Assembly: GCA_947478535.1 (NCBI GenBank)
Contig: CANJXD010000301.1
Coordinates: 1 to 7,164 of the forward strand
DNA from: Acetobacteraceae bacterium
GTDB lineage: Bacteria > Pseudomonadota > Alphaproteobacteria > Acetobacterales > Acetobacteraceae
Direction: 5' to 3'
DNA length: 7,164 bases
Made by a program: the position numbers and the translations under genes. The notes under the pieces are model-generated. The model was given only the letters and a program-made list of their open reading frames with translations, ran no database searches and had not been told where the DNA came from. Below, one piece after another: positions 1 to 5,570 of the stretch (position 1 is its first letter; every line of letters starts with the position of its first letter).

Positions 1-380
1 GCACATTGAACCTCAGCGCCAATTTCGCCCCTGACCCGACCGTGGTCGCCGTGACGGCGGGCGGCAATGTGCCGGCCGAACGCCTCGGCGGGTCGCAGTG
101 CCTGGGCACCATCGGCGATGCGCCGGATGTGCGGCTGAACTACCGCGCGGGCCAGGGCCTGCCGCTCTACATCTCCGCCGTATCGCGGTCCGACGTCACC
201 CTGGTGATCAACCTGCCGAACGGGCAGTGGGCCTGCAATGACGACCACAACAACAGCACGAATGCCGGGCTGATCTTCCGCACCCCGCAGTCGGGCCAGT
301 ACGACATCTGGATTGGCCATTACGAGCGTGGCGCCCGCGTACCCGCGCAGCTCCGCATTTCCGAACTGCCGCCGCGGTAA
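1..380 (+). CDS. 3' end of a gene for a probable exported protein with a PPC-like beta-sandwich C-terminal domain (partial)
   Basis: The reading frame is open from the left edge (first complete codon at 3-5) and ends at TAA 378-380, leaving 125 residues. The only early start-like codon is a TTG at 6, with nothing upstream to support it, so the gene most likely begins outside the window. The visible part alternates short beta-strand-like stretches (LPLYISAVS, VTLVINLP, YDIWIGHYE, AQLRISEL) with turns. It carries the run WACNDD and two cysteines about 45 residues apart that could form a disulfide in the periplasm or outside the cell. This resembles the pre-peptidase C-terminal type of domain found at the ends of secreted alphaproteobacterial proteins, some of them proteases. 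No catalytic residues are in view, so the function of the whole protein cannot be given. Transcription is closed by the hairpins just after the stop codon. That it is a gene is fairly sure; the domain name is tentative. Confidence 0.75.
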   Translation, partial: TLNLSANFAPDPTVVAVTAGGNVPAERLGGSQCLGTIGDAPDVRLNYRAGQGLPLYISAVSRSDVTLVINLPNGQWACNDDHNNSTNAGLIFRTPQSGQYDIWIGHYERGARVPAQLRISELPPR

Positions 381-382
381 GC

Positions 383-414
383 CGAAGGGCGGGACCTCGC
401 GGTCCCGCCCTTCG
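383..414 (+). other. Perfect 14-bp hairpin directly after the stop codon
   Basis: Arms 383-396 and 401-414 are exact reverse complements around a four-base loop (TCGC). The stem is very GC-rich and begins two bases after the TAA of the upstream gene. No T-tract follows on either strand, so it is not a classical intrinsic terminator. It could protect the mRNA 3' end, help stall polymerase ahead of the terminator at 426-461, or bind a protein. Confidence 0.7.
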
Positions 415-425
415 CCAGCATCCGG

Positions 426-461
426 AAGAAGCCCCACGGCCCTGCGGCCGTGGGGCTTTTT
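426..461 (+). terminator. Rho-independent terminator for the left-edge gene
   Basis: Arms 429-441 and 446-458 are exact 13-bp reverse complements with loop CTGC, followed by a run of five T (457-461) on the plus strand. A-T pairs at the base (A426/A427 with T460/T461, around a G-T wobble) extend the stem. It terminates the plus-strand gene ending at 380. It lies two bases from the stop codon of the convergent RTX gene, so the same stem probably serves that gene too. In that direction the bases after the stem are only moderately T-rich (CTTCTTCC), so termination there should be weaker. Confidence 0.85.
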
Positions 462-463
462 CG

Positions 464-1978
464 TCAGAGGATGATATCGCCCGCCGTCAGCACCGGGCTG
501 CCCGTGAGGGTGACGGAGAAATCCGCCGCGCCGTCCCCATCCACATCGCCGGACAGCTTGCCGGAGCGGTAGGTAAGCTCGCCGGCGGCGCCGCTGAAGC
601 GCGACACCATCGTGAAGGCCTGGTCGCCCAACAATGCCGCATTGGCGTCGATGCCGGACAGGTCGATATCGTCAACACCCATGACGAAGTCGTCGATCCG
701 GTCACCGATGCCGCTGCCCGCGCCGAAGATGAAGAGGTCAGCGCCCTCGCCGCCGCTCATCCGGTCCCGGCCCGCGCCACCGTCGATCGTATCCGCGCCA
801 TCACCGCCAACGATGGCGTCGTCGCCCGCACCGCCGGATGCGCTGTCATTGCCACCCAGCCCCTCGATCCGGTCGCGGCCTTCGCCACCCGAGAGGTTAT
901 TCGCCTCCGCGGTGCCGCCCAGGCGGTCATCGCCGTGGCCGCCAATCGCGTCCTCGAATCCGGACACCTTGTCGCGTCCCGAACCGATGCCGCGGACGCG
1001 GCTCAAGGCCAGGTCGATCGCCACGCCGCCGGTATCGTCGCTGTAGTCGATCAGATCGCGGCCGGTGCCGCCCACGTAGGTATCGACATCGCCGTCGGCG
1101 TCGCCCTTCACGCGGTCATCACCCGAGCCGCCATCAACAACGTCCACCCCGTCATCGCCAGACAGCGTATCGGCACCGTCGCCACCGCGGACCATATCGT
1201 CGCCCAGGCCACCAGAGGCGCTGTCATCGCCGGCATCGGCGAGCAGGCGATCATCGCCGTCATCACCGGCCAGACTGTCATCGCCGAGTCCGCCGGACAG
1301 GCTGTCATCATCCGCGCCGCCATGCAGGTCATCGCGCCCACGGCCGCCCGACAGGTTGTCCGCGCCATCATCGCCGGCGAGGTCATCGTCGCCGTCATCG
1401 CCGGCCAGGCTGTCGTCATCAGAACCGCCGCGAAGGCTGTCATCATCCGCGCCACCCTTCAGCGTATCAGCGCCGAGGCCGCCATCGAGGCTGTCATCGC
1501 CAGCGTCGCCCGAGGCGAAGTCATCGCCGTCGCCAGCATCGGCGCTGTCATCGCCGCCGCCCGCCACGATGTCATCCGCGCCTTTGCCGGTGTGGAAATC
1601 CTCGGCGGTGTCATCGCCTTCCATCTCGTCCTCGGCGAGGCCGTCGCCGTCGCCGTCATCGCCGGAATCGACCACTTCGCCCTCGGGCTCGCCGGCCAGC
1701 GGATTGCCGAGATTGTCGAAGAAGCTGTCCTCGCCGCGGGTCCAGACGCCGGCGGTGGCGGGCTCGTAGACCACGACCTCGACGTAGTCGGCGTGCTGCT
1801 TGCGCTCCTCGATGGAGCCATCGGGCAGCACGGTGAAGGTCTGGTTGTCGCGGATCGGGTCCTGGTCCGGCGCGCGGCCTTCGCGCAACTCGGCCATCGC
1901 CGTCACTTCACCGGACTTGATCGTGAAGCGGTAGGTCCTGTTGCCGCCACCGCCGCCGCCGCCATTGCCACCAGACAT
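464..1978 (-). CDS. RTX calcium-binding protein with serralysin-type C-terminal domain; probable type I secretion substrate
   Basis: This 504-residue, very Asp/Gly-rich protein starts at ATG 1976-1978. A GGGAG ribosome binding site at 1986-1990, seven bases upstream, supports that start. Residues 3-12 are a Gly-rich run. Residues 14-90 look like a small folded domain that I do not recognise. Residues 100-128 are acidic and low-complexity. Nonapeptide repeats of the GGxGxDxUx kind fill about 130-300 and 345-415. Between them lies a non-repeat stretch (DTYVGGTGRDLIDYS to FEDAIGG), a pattern common between RTX blocks. From about 412 the sequence (GADLFIFGAGSG, then IDDFVMGVDDIDLSGI, ending TAGDIIL) matches the C-terminal domain of serralysin-like M10 proteins, which carries the uncleaved type I secretion signal. 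No HExxH zinc-protease motif or other enzyme domain is present, and there is no Sec signal peptide. The repeats should bind Ca2+ and fold outside the cell. No ABC/MFP/TolC secretion genes lie in the window. Many units depart from consensus (AGDDGDD runs). Its biological role (adhesin, surface layer, matrix) is unknown. Confidence 0.9.
   Translation of the reverse strand: MSGGNGGGGGGGNRTYRFTIKSGEVTAMAELREGRAPDQDPIRDNQTFTVLPDGSIEERKQHADYVEVVVYEPATAGVWTRGEDSFFDNLGNPLAGEPEGEVVDSGDDGDGDGLAEDEMEGDDTAEDFHTGKGADDIVAGGGDDSADAGDGDDFASGDAGDDSLDGGLGADTLKGGADDDSLRGGSDDDSLAGDDGDDDLAGDDGADNLSGGRGRDDLHGGADDDSLSGGLGDDSLAGDDGDDRLLADAGDDSASGGLGDDMVRGGDGADTLSGDDGVDVVDGGSGDDRVKGDADGDVDTYVGGTGRDLIDYSDDTGGVAIDLALSRVRGIGSGRDKVSGFEDAIGGHGDDRLGGTAEANNLSGGEGRDRIEGLGGNDSASGGAGDDAIVGGDGADTIDGGAGRDRMSGGEGADLFIFGAGSGIGDRIDDFVMGVDDIDLSGIDANAALLGDQAFTMVSRFSGAAGELTYRSGKLSGDVDGDGAADFSVTLTGSPVLTAGDIIL
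1211..1480 (-). repeat. 45-residue internal duplication inside the RTX repeat block
   Basis: Residues 166-210 and 211-255 of the RTX protein align without gaps over five nonapeptides. Both copies contain GGADDDSL and DDSLAGDDGDD at exactly 45-residue spacing. At DNA level a 19-base stretch at 1300-1318 recurs perfectly at 1435-1453, 135 bases away. This points to duplication of a five-unit block, followed by divergence, rather than addition of single repeats. Confidence 0.75.
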
Positions 1979-2060
1979 TGGTCATCTCCCGTGTGAGACC
2001 CGTGATGGGTCGTATGGGGTAGTCACTGCACAGGCCGTGCCACGGCTGCAACCTGGACGG

Positions 2061-2098
2061 GAATTTTCCCATATTTGTTGTTTTTCAATTGCTTATAC
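2061..2098. promoter_or_regulatory. AT-rich island in the divergent RTX-fkbM intergenic region, likely promoter area
   Basis: This is the only strongly AT-rich stretch in the window, placed between the divergent RTX and FkbM-type genes. On the minus strand TTGAAA (2083-2088) is close to a sigma-70 -35 box, but the nearest -10-like hexamer (AAAATT, 2062-2067) is weak and only 15 bases away. On the plus strand TTATAC at 2093-2098 could be a -10 box but lacks a good -35. The region is a plausible promoter site; neither start point can be fixed. Two small inverted repeats, GACCC-5-GGGTC (1997-2011) and GCCGT-3-ACGGC (2034-2046), lie between it and the RTX gene and could be operators or leader hairpins. 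Confidence 0.35.
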
Positions 2099-2121
2099 GG
2101 CGCGCCATCCCGGCCAAAACT

Positions 2122-2186
2122 GGGGCCTACCTGGGGAAATTGGGGGATTTCCCCCACCCAACCCCCAGAATTCCCCCAAGACCCCC
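2122..2186. repeat. G-tract/C-tract foldback with G-quadruplex potential
   Basis: The plus strand carries three G-tracts (2122-2125, 2133-2136, 2142-2146), then abruptly five C-tracts (2151-2155, 2157-2159, 2162-2166, 2173-2177, 2182-2186). Two mutually exclusive perfect hairpins are possible: 2133-2140 with 2147-2154, and 2141-2146 with 2151-2156. The C-tracts give the minus strand four G5 runs and one G3 run with loops of 4, 6, 2 and 1 bases, which fits a G-quadruplex motif. The element lies 43 bases before the FkbM-type start codon and about 170 bases before the RTX start, so it may sit in the FkbM leader RNA, in the RTX promoter region, or both. Confidence 0.7.
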
Positions 2187-2228
2187 AGCGTGGGAGACTG
2201 CCCGCGAAACCCCTTCCCCGAGGCGACG

Positions 2229-2978
2229 ATGGACGAGATCACCTTCCACACCCGCCTGCACTCCGCCCGCCACTCCGCCCGCCACTCCGCCCTCGGCACC
2301 ATCGTCGATGTCGGCGCGCATGACGGGCTGCTCGCCCTGCCGCTGTCCCGACTGGCCGGCACCAGGCTGCTGGCGTTCGAGCCCCTACCCGCCGCCTTCG
2401 CCCGCCTCACCGCCGCCTTCCGCGCGGCCCATGGCGGGGTGGTGCCGGCGCATGTCGATCTGCGCCCAGAAGCACTCGGCGCCGCGCCGGGCATGCTGAC
2501 GCTCTCCGTCCCCGTGCTCGACGGAGCGGCGCAGGAACAATGGGCCAGCCTCGCCAAGGATTATGCCGGCTTCGCCTCGGTGGAGACCACGCGCCATGAG
2601 GTAGCGGTCATCACGCTGGACAGCCTCGGCCTCACGAACCTCACGCATCTCAAGCTGGATGCCGAGGGGTTCGAGGAGGAAGTGCTGGCCGGTGCCGCGG
2701 CGACGCTCACGCGATGCCGCGCCGTGCTGAGCCTGGAGGTGGAGGAACGCCACCGTGCCGGCGCGACGCGGGATGTCCCGGCGCTGCTCACGCGCCTCGG
2801 CTACGAAACCTGGTTCTGGCTGGATGGCGCGATGCGCCCGCTGGCCGAATTCGACGCCGCGACGATGCAGGTGGCGAGCCCGGACCCCGCGGTGTTCGGG
2901 GCTTCCGACCCCTATGTCTTCACCTTCTACGCCTGGCCCGTGGAACGGCGGCCGGACGTGCTGGCGGCGCTGGCGTAG
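2229..2978 (+). CDS. FkbM family SAM-dependent methyltransferase
   Basis: This 249-residue protein probably methylates a hydroxyl group on a sugar, lipid or secondary metabolite, using S-adenosylmethionine in the cytoplasm. The true substrate cannot be read from sequence. The SAM-binding motif I is VDVGAHDGL (26-34), followed by the acidic strand end AFEP (49-52). The family signature LKLDAEGFEEEVLAGA (141-156) carries the conserved Lys, Asp and Glu residues. The length suits a single-domain FkbM enzyme. I chose the ATG at 2229, with GAGG at 2220-2223 five bases upstream; the frame is open further upstream, but that part crosses the C-tract foldback and is not protein-like. Residues 11-21 are a HSAR repeat from a 12-bp DNA triplication. 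The gene is divergent from the RTX gene and convergent with the AI-2E-family gene, so it appears to be transcribed alone. FkbM enzymes often sit in polysaccharide or glycan loci, but no such genes are visible here. Confidence 0.88.
   Translation: MDEITFHTRLHSARHSARHSALGTIVDVGAHDGLLALPLSRLAGTRLLAFEPLPAAFARLTAAFRAAHGGVVPAHVDLRPEALGAAPGMLTLSVPVLDGAAQEQWASLAKDYAGFASVETTRHEVAVITLDSLGLTNLTHLKLDAEGFEEEVLAGAAATLTRCRAVLSLEVEERHRAGATRDVPALLTRLGYETWFWLDGAMRPLAEFDAATMQVASPDPAVFGASDPYVFTFYAWPVERRPDVLAALA
2259..2294 (+). repeat. 12-bp tandem triplication near the 5' end of the FkbM gene
   Basis: Three consecutive copies of CACTCCGCCCGC (the last with one mismatch, CACTCCGCCCTC) encode HSAR-HSAR-HSAL at residues 11-22, just before the SAM-binding motif. 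Because the unit is a multiple of three, gain or loss of copies would change the N-terminal linker length without breaking the frame. Confidence 0.9.
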
Positions 2979-2985
2979 CCGGCGC

Positions 2986-4056
2986 CTAGACTGGCCCGGC
3001 GCGCCAGGCCCGCAGCATCACCAGCCCCACCGCCAGGAGCGTCGGCCCGATGAACAGGCCGAGGAAGCCGAAGGCCACGAAGCCGCCGAAGACGCCGAGG
3101 ATGATGAGGCTCAGCGGCATCTCGACCCCGCGCTGGATCAGCATCGGCCGCAGGACATTGTCGCTGCCGGACACCACCACCAATCCCCAGATCGCCATGA
3201 AGACAGCCATGGCCGTGCTGCCCTGGTCGAACAGCCACCAGGCCGCGCCGCCCCACAGCACCACGACCAGCGGGCCGAGGATCTGGCTGATGGAAAACAC
3301 CAGCGTCAGGAAGCCCAGCAGCGCCGCGGCCGGCACACCGGCGATGGCGAAGCCGATGCCCGCCAGCACGCCCTGCGCGGCGGAGGTGCCGACGACGCCA
3401 TAGGCCACGGCCCGCACCGCCGCCCCCGTCGCCGCCAGCGCGGCGCGACCGGTCTCGCCCCCGATGCGCCCGGCCCCGTGGTGCAGGACCTCCGCGATCG
3501 CCTCGCCATTCGACCAGAACATGGTGGCGACGACGAGGGCGAGCAGCATCTGGATGCCGCTATCGGCCAGCCCCGAGGCGACATCGATGAGGATGGACTG
3601 GATGCGCGCGGCATAGGGCGCCAGCAGCGGCCCGACATCGCCCCGCGCCACCGCGACCCGCGTCCAGAAGGCGCCAGCCTTGTCCCCAACCAGTGGCAGG
3701 TCGGTGATCCATTCCGGCGGCATCAGCGGCGCCGCCTCGATCCAGCCGCCGACGACATCCGTGCCGCCCTGGATGGCGGAGACCAGCCCCGGCGCCACCA
3801 GCAGCAGCGGCAGCACGATGGCCGCAAGGACCAGCGCCAGCAGCAACCCCGCCGCGACCCCGCGCGGCACCCCTGCCCCCAGCAACCTGTCCCGCAGCGG
3901 CCATAGCGCGATGGCGAGGATAGCGCCGAACAGGATGGCGGTTGCGAAGGGCCTGAGCGTGGCAAGGATGCCCAGCACCACCCCGCCGACCACGATGATC
4001 GCAAGGCCACGCTCGATGATGCCGGCAAGGCCCGTGGGCGGTGGAGGCTGGTCCAT
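2986..4056 (-). CDS. AI-2E/PerM family (UPF0118) inner-membrane transporter
   Basis: This 356-residue polytopic membrane protein belongs to a family whose members include the autoinducer-2 exporter TqsA and sodium/proton antiporters; the substrate here is unknown. Hydrophobic segments lie at about 17-34, 36-53, 67-90, 163-181, 213-240, 243-272, 281-297, 313-330 and 331-348, with a soluble loop at 91-162 between the third and fourth, as is usual for the family. The family-typical motif SDNVLRPMLI is at 298-307. The C-terminal PLSLIILGVFGGFVAFGFLG region (starting at 314) followed by LFIGPTLLAV is highly characteristic. I chose ATG 4054-4056 because AGGGA (4062-4066) sits five bases upstream and the protein begins with a short polar segment. 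The alternative start at 4119 is a TTG that would add 21 Pro/Arg/Gly-rich residues read through the C10 run. The gene lies 65 bases after gatB on the same strand, so co-transcription is possible. It converges with the FkbM gene with a 7-base gap and no clear terminator. Confidence 0.92.
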   Translation of the reverse strand: MDQPPPPTGLAGIIERGLAIIVVGGVVLGILATLRPFATAILFGAILAIALWPLRDRLLGAGVPRGVAAGLLLALVLAAIVLPLLLVAPGLVSAIQGGTDVVGGWIEAAPLMPPEWITDLPLVGDKAGAFWTRVAVARGDVGPLLAPYAARIQSILIDVASGLADSGIQMLLALVVATMFWSNGEAIAEVLHHGAGRIGGETGRAALAATGAAVRAVAYGVVGTSAAQGVLAGIGFAIAGVPAAALLGFLTLVFSISQILGPLVVVLWGGAAWWLFDQGSTAMAVFMAIWGLVVVSGSDNVLRPMLIQRGVEMPLSLIILGVFGGFVAFGFLGLFIGPTLLAVGLVMLRAWRAGPV

Positions 4057-4061
4057 GCGTG

Positions 4062-4066
4062 TCCCT
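4062..4066 (-). promoter_or_regulatory. Ribosome binding site that sets the AI-2E-family start
   Basis: On the minus strand AGGGA lies five bases before the ATG at 4054-4056. It favours this start over the in-frame TTG at 4117-4119. Confidence 0.6.
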
Positions 4067-4075
4067 GTCCGGCGC

Positions 4076-4116
4076 GGGGGGGGGGCGGAGCCTTGGCGGG
4101 TGCCGCGGCCCCCGCC
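4076..4116 (-). other. C10 homopolymer and GC hairpin between gatB and the AI-2E-family gene
   Basis: A run of ten G on the plus strand (4076-4085), C10 in the transcript, lies nine bases upstream of the AI-2E-family ribosome binding site. Just beyond it, GGCGGG (4095-4100) and CCCGCC (4111-4116) form a six-bp stem with a 10-base loop. No T-tract follows, so this is not a convincing intrinsic terminator and readthrough from gatB is likely. Pairing within this GC-rich leader could affect translation of the downstream gene. Confidence 0.6.
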
Positions 4117-4121
4117 CAATG

Positions 4122-5570
4122 CTACCCCAGCTTCGCCTTCAGCACCTCATTCACCAGGGCCGGATTTCCCTTGCCCTGCATCGCCTTCATCGTCTGGCCG
4201 ACGAAGTAGCCGAACAGCGTCACCTTGCCGGCGCGATACTGTTCCAGCTGCGCCGTGCTCGCGGCCAGCACCTTGTCCACCGCGGCCTCGATCGCGCTGG
4301 TATCCGTCACCTGCTTCAGGCCGCGTTCCTCGATGATCGCGCCGGGGGAAGTGCCGGTCTCGAACATGATCTCGAGCACGTCCTTGGCGATCTTGCCGTT
4401 GATCGTCTTGTCCGCGATCAGGTCGATCAGCGCGCCGAAATCGGCGGCGGAAACCGGGCTGTCCGCCACCGCATGGCCGGTGCGGTTGAGATGGGCGAAG
4501 AAGTCGCCGGTCAGCCAGTTCGCCACCGTCTTGGCGTCGCGGCCGGTGGCCACGGCCTCGAAGAAGGCCGCGGTTTCCTTCTCCAGCGTCAGCACATGCG
4601 CGTCATAGGGCGAAAGCCCCATCGCCGCGTAGCGGGCGCGCCGGGCATCCGGCAATTCGGGGAGCGAGGCCTTGATGGCATCCACCCAGGACTGTTCCAG
4701 CACCAGCGGGGGAAGGTCGGGCTCGGGGAAGTAGCGGTAGTCATGCGCATCCTCCTTCGAGCGCATGGACCGCGTCACGCCGCGGGCCGTATCGAACAGC
4801 CGGGTTTCCTGCGAAACCTCGCCGCCGTCTTCCCACAGATCGACCTGCCGCCGCGCCTCCGCCTCCACCGCCTGCATGACGTAGCGGATGGAGTTGACGT
4901 TCTTCACCTCGCAGCGCGTGCGATAGGGCTCGCCGGCCTTGCGGACGGAGACGTTCACATCGGCGCGCATGGAGCCTTCATCCATGTTGCCGTCGCAGGT
5001 GCCGAGGTAGCGCAGGATCTGGCGCAGCTTCGTCAAATAGGCGCCGGCTTCCTCCGCGCTCCGCATATCCGGCTCGCTGACAATCTCCATCAGCGCGACG
5101 CCGGAGCGGTTCAGGTCGATGAAGCTTTTCTGCGGGTGCTGGTCATGCAGCGATTTTCCGGCGTCCTGCTCCAGGTGCAGGCGGGTAATACCGATGGTTT
5201 TCGTCACGCCATCCGCGAGCGTGATCTCGACGGCGCCTTCCCCGATGATGGGATGCGCGAACTGGCTGATCTGATAGCCCTGCGGCAAATCCGCATAGAA
5301 GTAGTTCTTGCGGTCGAAGCGGGACCACAGATTCACCTTCGCGTTCAGCCCCAGCCCCGTGCGCACGGCCTGCGCCACGCATTCCCGGTTCACCACGGGC
5401 AGCATGCCGGGGAAGCCGGCATCGACGAAGCTGACCTGCGTATTCGGCTCCGCCCCGAACGCCGTCGCGGCGCCGGAGAACAGCTTCGAATGGCTGACGA
5501 CCTGAGCATGGACCTCCAGCCCGATGACCAGTTCCCAGGGGCCCGTGCGGCCTTCGATCGTGTAGCTCAT
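4122..5570 (-). CDS. gatB: Aspartyl/glutamyl-tRNA(Asn/Gln) amidotransferase subunit B
   Basis: GatB is the tRNA-binding and kinase subunit of GatCAB. It activates the side chain of Glu (or Asp) misacylated on tRNA(Gln) or tRNA(Asn) with ATP, and receives ammonia made by GatA. The 482 residues match the usual length. The N-terminal catalytic cradle shows VIGLEVHAQ (15-23), [20 protein letters not shown] (starting at 83), [13 protein letters not shown] (131-143), the family signature [11 protein letters not shown] (154-164), [13 protein letters not shown] (196-208), EVKNVNS (221-227) and [11 protein letters not shown] (278-288). The YqeY-like tRNA-contacting tail runs from about 335 and ends with the typical [18 protein letters not shown] (453-470). 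The start ATG 5568-5570 overlaps the gatA stop codon in ATGA, with a GGGGA ribosome binding site seven bases upstream. Oddity: the signature has Ala159 where Pro is common (NRSGVPLxE). Confidence 0.98.
   Translation of the reverse strand: MSYTIEGRTGPWELVIGLEVHAQVVSHSKLFSGAATAFGAEPNTQVSFVDAGFPGMLPVVNRECVAQAVRTGLGLNAKVNLWSRFDRKNYFYADLPQGYQISQFAHPIIGEGAVEITLADGVTKTIGITRLHLEQDAGKSLHDQHPQKSFIDLNRSGVALMEIVSEPDMRSAEEAGAYLTKLRQILRYLGTCDGNMDEGSMRADVNVSVRKAGEPYRTRCEVKNVNSIRYVMQAVEAEARRQVDLWEDGGEVSQETRLFDTARGVTRSMRSKEDAHDYRYFPEPDLPPLVLEQSWVDAIKASLPELPDARRARYAAMGLSPYDAHVLTLEKETAAFFEAVATGRDAKTVANWLTGDFFAHLNRTGHAVADSPVSAADFGALIDLIADKTINGKIAKDVLEIMFETGTSPGAIIEERGLKQVTDTSAIEAAVDKVLAASTAQLEQYRAGKVTLFGYFVGQTMKAMQGKGNPALVNEVLKAKLG

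Noticed and set aside
1211..1640. Regular short GTCATC-type repeats that at first resemble a CRISPR or satellite array
   Set aside because: The period follows the 27-base coding unit of RTX nonapeptides, with no unique spacers of constant length. The repeats are explained by the protein.
935..1996. A 353-codon open frame on the plus strand, and another at 838-1836, opposite the RTX gene
   Set aside because: Both are antisense shadows of the GC-rich Asp/Gly repeat codons. Their products are low-complexity (Ala/Val/Ile or Arg/His runs), have no ribosome binding site and no family likeness.
1941..2228. Longer version of the FkbM-type protein starting at 1941
   Set aside because: It would overlap the RTX start and translate the C-tract foldback into Pro-rich non-domain sequence. 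The ATG at 2229 has a ribosome binding site and leads straight into the methyltransferase fold.
2976..3007. Possible terminator between the convergent FkbM and AI-2E-family genes (CTGGC 2991-2995 with GCCAG 3003-3007)
   Set aside because: The stem is only five base pairs, lies inside the end of the AI-2E-family coding sequence and has no T-tract on either strand.
4057..4119. N-terminal extension of the AI-2E-family protein from a TTG at 4117-4119
   Set aside because: TTG is a weak start, and the added residues are Gly/Pro/Arg-rich and read through a C10 run. The ATG at 4054-4056 has a well-placed AGGGA.
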